Part shown: one piece after another, positions 10,141-21,687 of the stretch | Position numbering within the stretch: the stretch's first letter is position 1 | How the letters are laid out: each line of letters starts with the position of its first letter | Source of the DNA: Zopfochytrium polystomum | Taxonomy: Eukaryota; Chytridiomycota; Chytridiomycetes; Chytridiales; Chytridiaceae | DNA: 64,000 nt | Direction of reading: 5' to 3' | NCBI GenBank assembly: GCA_025765615.1 | Contig: JAIVFJ010000072.1 | Location: forward strand, 186,001-250,000 | Made by a program: the position numbers and the translations under genes | The notes under the pieces: generated by a model | Told to the model about the DNA's origin: nothing | Databases searched by the model: none | The model's input: only the letters and a program-made list of their open reading frames with translations

Positions 10141-12402
10141 CTATGTCGGATTCTGAAACCACCGCTCCAGAGTCAACTGCTGCATATTTAATATTCGAAT
10201 CTCGTTCTGCTTTTCTCTGAGTCCCTTGTACACTGCGTACTCGCTTGGTATAGAGACGTCCAGCATAGAGATGACGATGGCCAGGCACTTCAGCTTTTCG
10301 GCGTTTGAAAGCTCTCGTTTTGGGGGAAGCTGTGGCGGTGTTGACGGAGGCGGGGCTGTGCCATGCTCATCCAGGTGGCGGTGGTGATGGCGGTGCTGAT
10401 CGTGGTGGTCGTGGGAGAAGCCATGGTCGGGGTCGGCAAGCTGTTCGGGGTGATGGCCAGCGAGCGTGGTAGATGCGCCATACGGGGGAGAGGAGCGTGA
10501 TGCGATGGAGTTCGACGATGAAGCTTGCGCAGACACGGGCATTGACGCGAGCCGCCTTGGTGCTGGCGGAGACCGCGACGACGACTTGGCCCTTGGGACC
10601 GACAGCGGCTGTGGAGGTGGAGCAGGCGGGACTGTCGCGGCTCTGACCCTGCTGTTGGTATGATCAGCATCGTCGCCGCCGACACGGCTACCCGTCGAGC
10701 CAGCAACCATGGCGGAGATGTCCGTTTGGCCCGCACGCAGCGGCGCAAGTCCTCGCCGTCCTATCTGAACTTTCGCTGGGATAGGCATCGAGGGCAATGT
10801 AGCCGATAGCGGGTCAACGCCAACGCCTTGGGTTGAGTACGCTCCACGGCCAAACTGTTGTTCTTGTTGCTTGCGCGGTTGTCGCTTTTGTTGCTTGTAG
10901 GGGTTATTCCCAGTGTACTGGCGCTCTTGACCTTGCGTGAGGGATACATTGCTTTCCCTATGGTAATCGTGCTGCGTAGTCTGCTCTTGCACATTATCTT
11001 CATGTGCGTTCTGCTGATGCGACTCATAGTGCAGGCTACTTCGCAGATGCGAGGGACCATGGTGAAGAGGTCCCTGCATCATCAAATCCGTGGAGCTGTA
11101 CGCGTGGTGATGCTGGTGCTGCGCTGAGTCCTCCAGTGCCACTGAAATGTCGTCGTCTTTGCCATCAAATGCCTTGCTGTCGAACGAAATCCCAAGTAGC
11201 TCATCTTCGTTGAAGGACATCGGGTCATCTTCGACTTGGTGATCGTGCTCGTGTTCTTGAACGACATGGTGGCTTGAGTCGTGTCCGGTGTGATTATTGT
11301 GGTGGCTCCTCTGCTGTGGGTTGTGGCGAGGATGATGGTCCACGCCAATGTTCAAATGCTGGATCGCATGGTGATGATGCTGTTCCAACACGCTCTCGTT
11401 TATCAGGTTCGCCACAACGTCAGTAGAGTCTTCAACACCATTCTCCAAGTGATGGTGATGAAGGTGATGCCGATGATCGTGGTGATCTTGGTTGTGGGCC
11501 TGGTGTCGCCGGAGTTGACTGTGAAGATCGTGGTGCCGCCGAAGATTGCCCGACTCATCGCCCATATCGATGTTGTGCTCCACGTCCAACCGATCTTCAA
11601 GGGCTGAAACAGTCGCGGCTGCTGACGACGATGGCGGATAGGGTGATCCATCTGCCATGGCCGCCGACCGATTAATTGAGCGTGACAGAGACTCCGCGAT
11701 CGCAGCAACATCCACCGACGCGATCGATGCAACTGCTCCTGCTGCTGCCGCCGAACCTGCGCCCTCTTTACGAACACCCCCGCTGAGGCCGCCGCGTCTT
11801 GCTCCTCGCCCCGATCCGGTCAGAGCTCTCTTCGCCACCCCCCCGCCTCGGCTCGCTGCACGTCCTGTTCCAGCAGCGAGTGTGGAGGCGCCTCTTCCCC
11901 TTCTTCGACCGGCCTGCTTTGCAGATGTGGACGATGACGCCGCTGAGGATGGAGACGACGCCGATAAGGAAGCAGACGATGCTGGAGCAGATGAGCTCGA
12001 GGCAGGGTGGAGTGTGGAGAGATCAATGCCAGCGGCAAGGAGAATGTCCGACGCGGAGGCGAGAAGTGCAGCCGAAGACTCCGCAGTCAAGCTGGCCTCT
12101 TGCGCGTTTGCTGGAACATCAAGAGACGGAACAACAGGCGCTACTACTGGCGATGGAGCAGGTGGCCTCCTCGGGTGGTTTGGGTTCGGCGCCGACACGA
12201 TTGAAGAGACGGTTCGGTTACCCTTGCGACTCACGCTTCCATGTGGTGTGAGACCCATTGATGAAGACGGCGCAATGTTGGTGGATGTTGCGGAAAGAGA
12301 AGCGGATGATGAAGTCGAGAACGAAGAGGAGGACGATGAGGTCCCGATGTGCGGCGGCTGTGAATGCGGCAGCGGCTGCAGCTGATGACGATGCTCGTTC
12401 AT
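10141..12402 (-). CDS. His-rich, low-complexity protein of unknown function
   Basis: A single-exon frame of 753 codons starts at the ATG at 12402. The N-terminal third is Ser/Ala-rich with an Arg/Gly basic patch (RGRGAST to RRGGLSGG). The middle holds dense His/Gln/Asp stretches (about residues 290-410), with several runs of four or more His. The C-terminal 55 residues (from ELSNAEKLKC) are of normal composition and predicted helical. That end is the only part likely to fold and would be the best search query. I recognise no family. His clusters could bind metal or drive condensation, but this is only inference. Confidence 0.55.
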   Translation of the reverse strand: MNEHRHQLQPLPHSQPPHIGTSSSSSSFSTSSSASLSATSTNIAPSSSMGLTPHGSVSRKGNRTVSSIVSAPNPNHPRRPPAPSPVVAPVVPSLDVPANAQEASLTAESSAALLASASDILLAAGIDLSTLHPASSSSAPASSASLSASSPSSAASSSTSAKQAGRRRGRGASTLAAGTGRAASRGGGVAKRALTGSGRGARRGGLSGGVRKEGAGSAAAAGAVASIASVDVAAIAESLSRSINRSAAMADGSPYPPSSSAAATVSALEDRLDVEHNIDMGDESGNLRRHHDLHSQLRRHQAHNQDHHDHRHHLHHHHLENGVEDSTDVVANLINESVLEQHHHHAIQHLNIGVDHHPRHNPQQRSHHNNHTGHDSSHHVVQEHEHDHQVEDDPMSFNEDELLGISFDSKAFDGKDDDISVALEDSAQHQHHHAYSSTDLMMQGPLHHGPSHLRSSLHYESHQQNAHEDNVQEQTTQHDYHRESNVSLTQGQERQYTGNNPYKQQKRQPRKQQEQQFGRGAYSTQGVGVDPLSATLPSMPIPAKVQIGRRGLAPLRAGQTDISAMVAGSTGSRVGGDDADHTNSRVRAATVPPAPPPQPLSVPRAKSSSRSPPAPRRLASMPVSAQASSSNSIASRSSPPYGASTTLAGHHPEQLADPDHGFSHDHHDQHRHHHRHLDEHGTAPPPSTPPQLPPKRELSNAEKLKCLAIVISMLDVSIPSEYAVYKGLREKQNEIRILNMQQLTLERWFQNPT

Positions 12403-12980
12403 GGTGGCGTCGCCGATGGTGTGGTGGATGGGTGTGAAGATTGGTTGATTCGGAAATTGGAAACAAAGGAAGAAACAAAATGAAAGTCAAGCCGAACACC
12501 ACCGTATGGGTTTTGATTGGAGTGGTAGAGTAGCCCGAAGGCCCATCGGCACGTTGAGAGCAAACTGCAGAATTGCTGAGATTTTGACCAACAGAGGCAC
12601 ACAGGGAAGCTTAAGGGCACCCTCGTACCCTGCCCTTGTTCAAACGGCCCACCGGCCATTTGTCCTGTTTGCAGAAGAAGTTTCTTTTGGTTTACTTGGG
12701 TTGCAGTCGTCGATTGTTAAACTGGTGGAGGAGCTTGTTGTTTCTCTTCCAAAATTTATGGGCCATCGCTCGTGTTATTTTTCGGCTGCAACTCCAACGA
12801 ATTTCACCTTCCTCCATACACCAACCAACACCCACCTCACCTTCGGTCCAAGAGTATAGTACGATCTTCTATCAGAAAGTTGGTAGCCTCTATTGTACGC
12901 CCTTCAAAAAAGAAAATAAAAAAAAATAGGGCTTTCAGAGACAAAGAAAAAGCAGGCCCTCAACCGCAAGCAAACCAGCA
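12403..12980. other. Promoter region between divergent genes
   Basis: The divergent starts of the His-rich gene (minus) and the next gene (plus) bound this 578-base stretch. Short frames are open but look random in composition. An A-rich stretch (12907-12926) lies about 55 bases before the plus-strand ATG. No clear TATA box is seen. Confidence 0.5.
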
Positions 12981-13897
12981 ATGCAGTTCATACCCACAAA
13001 GCCGCAGTCACACGAGCTCACACCTTGGCCGGCCGATGCAGTCATCGTGGGAGGGAGATACCACTGCGCTGGATACTACCAGCAGGGCAACCTCAAGACT
13101 GCTATGGCCGCAGAGATCTCGCTGGCGCTGTCGGACCTGCCAAGCACCAACAGTGGTGGTGGGAGCAGCGGCTCAGCCACACCCAACTCCAGCGCTGCCG
13201 CCGCCGCACGTCCAGCCTCTGGACAGCCCGTGTACGGACTGACGGGCGCCGGAGACGACAGCACAAGCGGGTTCACGCTATCCGGAGTGCTGTCGCCGGG
13301 CGAGCGATCGGTGCAATTTGAGAAGCGAAACGCCGCGCTGGCGCTCTCGTTCTCGGGATCGGTGGCGCCGCTTCTCCCGACGGGGTCGCCGTCCAATCTC
13401 CTTCCACCAACGGCACTGCCTACCCCGCGCTGCTGGCTCTTAGCGGCCGGATTGCAAGCCCATTTGATGGTGTCGGTGGTGTCGGCGGACGCTTTCTTCC
13501 CGGGGGGGGTGGCCGTGCCGGCCCGCCGCCAGCGTCGTTCCATCTCGTATTGGAGCCCGTCGGAAACGACGAACAAGCGCAAACCTTCAAGTCGACGTTG
13601 GTCCCGTCGTCGGGAGGCGCAACGACGGGGTCGTTGTCGCTTGGAGTGCACGCATCAGGTCGGTTGCACGGCAGCGGGGTTGGCGGAGGCGGCTTTGGAG
13701 GCGACGGTGAGCCATTCAAGGTGGACGGTCGCGTGATGGACGCCCAGTCGGGCGAGTTTGTGGCGAACTTGCGTTTCGAGGGGTCTGGCCGATCAGTGTC
13801 ATGCGTTGGAGTGGTCGACGCAGGCGGGCGAAGGCTCTCGGGCAAGTACACAAGTCCCACCCTGGGCGAAGGGTCGTTTGAGTGGGTGAGGATGTAG
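12981..13897 (+). CDS. Unrecognised beta-rich protein, frame interrupted
   Basis: Starting at the ATG at 12981, one frame is protein-like to about 13378 and a second to the TAG at 13895-13897. The second part contains LVLEPVGNDEQAQTFK and ends GEGSFEWVRM. Two readings are possible: a one-base loss in the CCC near 13377, or a 59-base intron 13385-13443 with weak donor GTCGCC and good acceptor CTCTTAG, whose phase fits. Both halves share a pattern of short beta-strand segments (for example FTLSGVLSP and FKVDGRVMD), so a two-repeat beta-sandwich is conceivable. I cannot name the family. Confidence 0.5.
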
Positions 13898-14142
13898 TCT
13901 GGGGGTAAAGGGGCTCCGCGAGAAAGCCTCGAGTGACTCGTTGTGTGGATTCTTATCAAGGAAGCGTGTTAACCAAGGGGTGTACGTCCGTTTGTCACTA
14001 CATCATTAGCGTTTGCTTTGGACGGGATGACAAGGCCACCAACCATCAATCAATCAACCAATCAATCAGTCTTTGCACTTTCTTTTTTCGTTTTGGGTGC
14101 CTTAGCGCCGCTGTTCGCAAGGAGCGCGTACCTTGAAAACTC

Positions 14143-17100
14143 GTGCATCGCATCCACCCCCCACTACCGAACGCGAACGCGAACGCCAATTGTGTCGATA
14201 CAACTGAAGGGTACCGCGGCCGCGACACCGGAATGCCACCTTGTTGGTTGAAGGAGATCGCCGTTCCCCTGTCGCGTCTTGACGGGGTAGACCGGGTCGG
14301 CGATGGCGATCCCAAAGTACGCACCGATCCAGCCTCAGCACTCTCTGGATATGAGCTTGGAGGCGCACTGGCCTCCTTCGATGATTCGAGGCGCTCAGCG
14401 CGACCCCCGACATCGCTGATTTCGCCGCGCCAGAGGCATACCAGCCATGTCCTCCCTGTCCCGCAGTCGCTGCTCGAAGCTGAGCTGCATCGTCGGCAAC
14501 AGAGGCAAACTCGTACCTCGTACGGGAGGGGCGAACCCGGCGGCGAGGAGGAGGAGGAGGAGGATGAAGATGACGAGTTGGGCGGGGACGATCCGGACTT
14601 CGCCGAGCCGCGCAGCCGTACGAGGAGCTCGGATGCCGCTTCAACTCTTCCTGCATTAGGATCGGCAGTCCACCTAACGACCTCACCCCCGAGCGTAGTT
14701 GTGTGGCGGCTGCTTGCTGGCAGGCGTATCTTGCACCTTCGCCGAATTGTGCTGCTAGACGCCATGCAACCTCCTTCCCTTGACGCACCGCAGCAATCAC
14801 GGACGTCCGCGGCATCCTCCGACATTCAGTTTATGCTCCCAGCTCCAGCCCTATCACCACCCTGCATTCTGGAGGACGCCGATACAGCCGACCTAACTGT
14901 GCTGTTTGTCACAACGTCAGGCATCCTCTTCCGCATGAACTTCAGCGCGCCGGATTACTTTGATGGGTTCGAGGCGTTCGTTGCGTCGTCCTCAGCGCAG
15001 CGCGCAATGTTCGGCACTGCCGACTCCGCCGCACCGATGCCGCTGGAGGGAAACAACCTACTTGCAGTGCTTCCACATTGCCACTGTTGCCAAAGCAAGC
15101 AGGACGGATGCGGGGATGAGACCACTGATCGCGCACTTTCCGGACATGGACACTGCTTGCATCGCATGTGCGAATGGGCGCATCGTGCAGGTGGATATTC
15201 CCAGCGTGGAGCGATGGCACCAAGGTTAGTTGTTTACACACTTTGCCAATCTCCGCTAACGGACAGTCAAATGCTGGCGAAGGTGGATATCATAGCGAGA
15301 ACGAGTTGGAAGAGACCAGTTACTTGAAGCAAATTCAGTCCTACGTCAACACACCGATGAAAATGTTGTTCGGATCCTCCAATCCTCCAGCGACGCCTGG
15401 AAGAAGAGATATCTCATACAGAACAACGCGAATACTGTCAATGGACTCCATCATTACGAACGCCGTTGCGGTCTTTCTGTTTGCGCTTTGCGATGACGAC
15501 AAAATACGCGTCTTCAATTGTGATACACGCCAGCATCTTAAGACTATCGATTTATCTGTCGCAGTTGCTGATCCAGCCGCGTCTTTCACCAGTATGCGAG
15601 GTATCTCGTCAGTTGTAAGCGGAATTGGCGGTCTCGCTGTGTCCCACAGACGAATGAGCTCGTTGCCGAACCCAGAAAATCTTCGCTTCGAGCAGAATCG
15701 CGTGAAAATATTTGGCCGAGCGCAGACGGGCTTTCATGGTGAAATGACGTCCTTTTACTCATCGGTTTACAGGCCGCCGAGTTCGGATGATGTCGATGCA
15801 GGCGAATTTCTGATCTATAAAGGTGTTGTTGACGCATCTGGACGCCTCTCTAAACAAGAATTCGTATTCAAGAAGATTGGTCCAGCTCCATCCCTTATTC
15901 GCACGCCCGGTGGTCGCACCGTAGACGAACTCAACCTTGTTGACTATTGCATTATGAGAAAGCCCTCACCTGAGAGCACCCCGGGCACCGTGTCAGATTC
16001 GACTCTCGATGCGTTTCAAATTTGGACCCTCTGGTCTGACGGCAACGGCCGCGGCTTTGTTCTTCATTCTGGCTTCTCTATTAAGGGAGAGTCATCGGGC
16101 GCCAACGGTTCACCGCCGCCCACACCCGTCTTCGAAAGGTGGGAAGACGTCGCGCCACGCGATCCGCCGGCACCGTTCCCACCAAGAGTCGATGTCGACT
16201 TTGAAGACTTGGACGGTCCTTTGAATCAGCTCCTTCAACATCTCTTCGAATCAGACCGCCTGTCGCTTTCTGCCATCTACCAAGGCCTTGACAGCTACGC
16301 GGCTGCTGCAGGCTGTTCCATCGCTTTTAACGACGCGAAATCACGCCTGCAGGTACCGGCAAATCCATTGCCTACCCACTACAACGCCCTCTTCGACCTT
16401 GCGCGGTTCACTCTGAAGTCGCAAATTGAAACGACCATAGCCACCTCAGACACTTCCTCGACGAATACCATTCTTCCCCCCGATGCGGCGACAATTCGGC
16501 AGCTTCGCGAAACAGTAACAAAAGTCGAATGGATGGCCTTTTTCAGCCTCTGCGAACAGCTGGACGCGGCTGAGCACGTTCCAACGGGTCTTTGCGTCAA
16601 CCCACACAACCGAATGCTACTGGTTGTACAGCGCGAGGCCGTTGCGGTGGTGGCCGCGTCGACAATTTCAGAGGTCCTCTTCGGGACGTGGACGGGCACT
16701 TTTTCCGCCGCTCCAATGCTGCTGATGTCGACAGCCCAGATGCGGGAAGCGGGAGCGAACGCCAGACTCTCGGATCAAGCATTCAGGGCAAGTTTACGCG
16801 GTTTTTTCGCCGTTCTCGATTCGCTGCTAGGCCCAGCGGGGAGAAAGGGCGCCGCAGATGCAGATGGCCAGATTGGTAACCAATCTACGGAAGTGAGCGC
16901 TGGAGACGCTGTTGCCGGAGTGCTCGGTGGTGGAATGTGGCGCGCAATTATGGAAGACGTTATCAGAAAGCGCATTGTGGACGGCGAGGAGACAGCAATG
17001 GACGGCTTAGACTTGGTTCGATCGGTGAAGGAAGCTGCCGATGCTGTCGTCAAGATGCAGGAGAGAGGCGGGTTGGCCCCGGTTAAGGACTCGATCGCGT

Positions 17101-20100
17101 CAGTAGGGGGAGTTCAATTCTTCCTCGAAGCCCTCACCAGGATGTTGCAGGATAGTCTTACAGAGTCGACAGTGCCACTATTCGAACGTGATTCCAGTGC
17201 TGAAGACGATGCTGCCACCGACGGCAGCGTCTCTCCTTTCCTTGATGCGGTGCTCCTGAGTGGCGTTGCGAAAGCTGGAGAGGCCCTAAGTGGACTAGCA
17301 GCAGCAGCGCTACTCCTGGCTGGGTTAGCAATGCTTGTGGATATAGAGCAGCCTGAGCCCCAGGGAGTCGAGTTGGCCCTTGCTCCAGTGGTGGTGACGC
17401 TTGTCAACGTCTTGCGAGCAGCTCTGATTGTGTCGTGGACTGTTCGTCGCCATGTCACTCTCTCTGTCTCTTACACGAGACCAAAGGACTCCACCACTGC
17501 GGATGCGCGGCCGCCTGGTCTCAGCTCGGCTACCGTCAACAATGCTGAAGCTGCCGGGGACCTTGACCCAATGGAGGATCTGCGTTGGTTGGACGCCGGG
17601 ACAGCTGTTGTTACTGTGGAGCGAAGCCTCACCGTTGCTCAGCTGCTTGTAGAGGATGCTGTAAAGGACGAGGCCTTGTCGCTCTGTCGTGCCGCCTTGG
17701 CTGGGGTCAGCACCGGCGGGATGAGACCGCTGAACACTTCGCCGTTTGGAGAATCCATTCGAGGTGGCGTCGCGCTGATATTGGCGCGGCAGCTGCTGGG
17801 AGTGCGCGAAAACGACGACGACGACGACGCGGAAGACTATCTCACCGAACCTGAAGTTCGACGGCGCGACCGACTGTGGGGCCGTGGAGCTCTCTGGGAC
17901 GGCGTTGTTCGCGTCGCCGCCACACTGGCTGAGCGCGAGGATGGTGCCCTGGCGGCCGCGGTCAAAGAGCTTCTTACGCTGCTGCCCGTGAGCGCAGCGT
18001 CGCTGTACCTTCGAGGAAAGGTGCTGCTTCGGCTGGGAGAGGTCGAGAAGTCAAAGGCGTGCTTCGAGAGGGCTGCGACCGGCGTATGTGAGTATTCGTC
18101 CGTCATCCGTCCGCACTCGTGTTGTGTGCTATGCTGTCGCATTTTCACTAAAATTGATTACCCCCATTGCAAAGTGTCCCGAGAAACCTCAAACTTGCAC
18201 TACGTCGTCCCAGCTGAGATCCTTGGTGCATCGCTTGTAGGCTATTACCAGCACGTTCTCACGCTTTTCGAGGAACAGCGGCAGTACGCCGTGGCAGCAG
18301 CGTTTGCGCGCCTGGCGCATAGTTGCTTGGCGGTCGAGGGGGTGAGTTGAAAGCTCCGTTTGTCCTGTTTTCTTACTTCTTGGTCTGAATTTTCGCTTAC
18401 ATACTGGTTAATGCTTACTACATGTATATTGACTTGCGGCATTTTTCTTGCCCGGCAGAACGCCGACGAAGAGCTGAAAAGGAGGCTGCAAAAGACTATC
18501 TTTTCCAATTCTTTGGAGGCCTTGTTGTTTGACGAGGCCTTTACCGCGCTGATGGCTCTTCCTGATATTGAAATGTAAGGCGAATGGGCGTTCCTCTTGT
18601 TTAGTCAGTGTTTGTTAACATTACGACTGAAATTCCCTCGACCCTGGTAACAAGCCAACGACTGTGCCTTCGCCGATTCATCACCGTGGCCTGCGAATAC
18701 GGCAAACTCGAAGACTTGTGCGTTCGCTACGCGTTTGGGCATATCCAACCAGACGTCGAGCAGATCCTCCTCTTCAAAGTTCGCAACCGCCAACTTTTGC
18801 CTATCGCGCCACCGAAGCCCGCCGGCGAGCGGGATCCGAACGTGAACTTTCACCACGTGCTTTATTCATACTATGTCCAACGTGGGAGCTACAAAAATGG
18901 TAATGATACTTTTTTTATGTGCGCGGACGAATGCCTGCTGGCGCTGACTGTCCGTGTTTCTCATCATAAAAACTAGCGAGCACGGTCATGTTTGATTACG
19001 CCCGACGCCTCGGTGCCATCGATTCGTCTGACGTTGGCGGCGGCTCTCTGTCTCCTGTGATTGCTGAACAGACTCGAGCGTACCTCGCTGCAATCAATGC
19101 GCTCCACTTGGTGGCGCCCAAGAGCCGCTGGATTATTTGGAGGAGCACTGGCCGAGGAATTACAAATCCCGTTAGTTGTTCACTTCTTTCCTTTTTTTTT
19201 TTCTCTTTCGAGTTGTCTTCTCTTTCAAAGGCCGAGAATTTCGTACTGACTGCTTATTTTAACAGCTAAAGAAGAAGAGGAAACTGAGCTCGATGCGGAC
19301 GGAGGAGTCCTACGGTCAAGGTAATTTAGAAAATTCAACTAGACGACATCCACCGCATGCTAAATATTTGCCAAAGATGATGGCTCCGGCCAGAATCTAC
19401 CGCCACCCTCAACAACTAGCGAGGTCGTTGAGTTGAGCGACATTCAAAAGGAGTACGCGCTAGCACTCTCAAAACTGCGGCTGGCTGAAAAGTATCGCGA
19501 ATACGAAGTGTCCGGTGGCCTGCCCGAACCCTCGGACGCCGTTGCACTTCACATCCACGATGGCGACTTTGACACGGCGCTAAGCTTGGGACTTGCGTTT
19601 AAGACAGACCTCACGGTGGTCTTTGGACTGCTGGCACAGCGGTCGGTCGACCTTGTCGTCGCGGAGTCCGCAGAAGGGTGCGTGTTGTCTGACGTTTGGA
19701 GGTCTTTCTGATGCCGAGAATGGCGGTTTATTTTTTTTTTTTGGCAGGGCAACCCCGCTTGGCACTGTTATCATTGAGGATATGGCAGGCGTCCGCGGTC
19801 CTGCTTCTGTCAAGGCTTGGCGGCTTGTGCAGATGTGCCTCAAGATGCATGACTCGGGGGCTACAGGTTACGCTTACCGAAAGGCTGTGGTCGAAAAAGC
19901 GTTGGAGCGGAACAGGTTCCTTGCGCTGCCGGTGTGGTTGACCGAGTTCTACAAGGTAAAAGGCGTGGCACCTTTGCACCAACCCTTAGCATGCGATATC
20001 AACCCTAACCGGACTCTGTGTAGACAAAAAATCCTGAGGACTTGATGCGGGTCTATCTGCGGTTTGGCCTGCTTGAGCAGTGCGTCAAGTTTACGGTGCA

Positions 20101-21383
20101 AGTGATTGAAAATGTAAGTGAAGGATTTCTGGTGCTTGCTCATTTATTCTGTCGCTTTCTTCAGAGAACAAACTCCTTCCCGAGCCGTGGATTCCGACCG
20201 GTTCATTCTGCTCGATGGTTGCCTTACACTCTTATTGACCAGCTACGGGCACTTCTGGACCAGCGGATTGAGACTTACCAGGAGACCGTTGCTTCTCTCG
20301 AAAAGCAATACGAGGACGGGGATGAGGGCGTCGAGGCTGATTTGGAGGGCGCGTACGGGGATCTCGAGTTTTACCGAGAGCTCCACCAAGACATTGAGGA
20401 GGCTTTCGCGGACTACTTGAGCAAGGTTGAGGATGAGACTCGGTTCATTGCTGGCGAGGACGCCGTGGCCGACGCCGCGGCCGCTGTCGCCGCGGCGCAA
20501 CGCGACGCCGCCGCGTCGAAGAAGCCCGGGTCCAAGAGCGCGACCGTCGCCGCGTCGACGGCGACCGCAGAGTCGGTGCTTGCGAAAGTCCCTGCGAACC
20601 TCGCGGCGCGGCTGGGCGGAAAAGTGGCGACCGCGCCGCCCCCGCCCTTTGGCGACGGCGGCGGCGGCGGCGGTAGCAGCGGCAGCGGCCACGGCGGCTC
20701 GGTGCCCGGGAGCAGCAGCGGGTCCGCGTTCAGCGCCTTCTCGGCCGCGAACCCTGCTGCTGGTGGTGGTGGTGCCGGCCGCGGCAACCGGTCCTTTGCC
20801 CCCGCAGCAGCAGCAGATGTCGGGGACCACCATCTTTGGCGCCACGCCGTCCGGCTTCTCGTTCAAACCTGGAAGCTCCACCGGCGCGGCCGGCGGCGGG
20901 GCTTCGGCGGCAGCCTCGTTCAACTTTCTGAGCGGCACTGGGCGGCCGCTCGCAGCGACCACCACCGCACCACCACCCGCACCGGCGGCGGCGTCGGCGT
21001 CGTCGTCGTCGACGTCTTTTTTCTCGGGGCTTTCCGCCACCGCCGCTGCAGCAGCAGCAGCACCCGCGCCGGCAAAGCCGTCGTCTGCGTCGTCACTCTC
21101 CTTTGGCTTCGGCGGCGGCGCAGCGAACCCCAGCGCCGCTTCGTCGACGTCGGCGTCGGCGCCGTCGTCCGCCCCGGCGTCTTCGTTCCCAAGCTTCTTT
21201 GGTTCCAGCGCGTCGCCGTCGACTGCGTCTTCGGGGGGCGGCTTGTTCAGCGGGCTTTCCGGCAGCGGCTCGGCGCCGCCGTTCCCGTCGTTTGGTGGCG
21301 GCTTTGGCGGCGCGTCGTCGTCATCGACGTCTCCCCCACCGGCGTCGCTCACGTTTGGCATGGGGCGAGGAGGCAAGAAGTGA
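14143..21383 (+). CDS. NUP120: Scaffold nucleoporin Nup120/Nup160 with FG-rich C-terminal tail
   Basis: Subunit of the Y-shaped (Nup84/Nup107) coat of the nuclear pore. About ten exons. The start is 14143 or an in-frame ATG near 14230. The N-terminal half is a beta-propeller with family-like stretches such as VVVWRLLAG, IAHFPDMDTACIACANGRIVQ and FLFALCDDDKIRVFNCD. The helical C-terminal half shows GYYQHVLTLFEEQRQYA, NVNFHHVLYSYYVQRG, DTALSLGLAFKTDLTVVF and WLPYTLIDQLRALL, typical of Nup160. After this usual end comes a coiled-coil segment, then about 200 residues of Gly/Ser/Ala with FG and FxG motifs (IFGATPSGFSF, LSFGFGGG, FPSFFG, LTFGMGRGGKK). Intron 15225-15282 uses acceptor GCGAAG, because the nearer ACAG sits too close to the branch site. 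Frame changes occur near 15065-15100 and at the CCCCC near 20797. Confidence 0.88.
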
Positions 21384-21687
21384 CGCTGAACGAGTGGGGT
21401 GCGCGCGGATGGGATGTGTGGAATCGGTGGTTTTCTTTCTCGTACCTTTTTTCTACCTTTTTGTTGTACTTTCCGCCTTGTTCGTTGCTGCTCGACGCGT
21501 GAAATGCGTAAACAGGAATGAGTCTTTCGAAATGAAGTAGAAACCCCTTTTTTTCTTTCTGCTTTCTGTCGCCTCCACTTCAGCGGACAAAAAGAAAAAA
21601 AAATAAAACACGACTCATCCTCAACCCTGCGAAGCCTCATCTCAATCCCCGCCACCACTCCCCCCAAACAAACACACAAAAATCCCA
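21384..21687. other. Convergent intergenic region
   Basis: The 3' ends of the nucleoporin gene and TYW1 face each other here. The sequence is T-rich, then A-rich (AAATAAAA near 21600, a possible poly-A signal for the plus-strand gene), then C/A-rich. No gene is seen. Confidence 0.6.
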
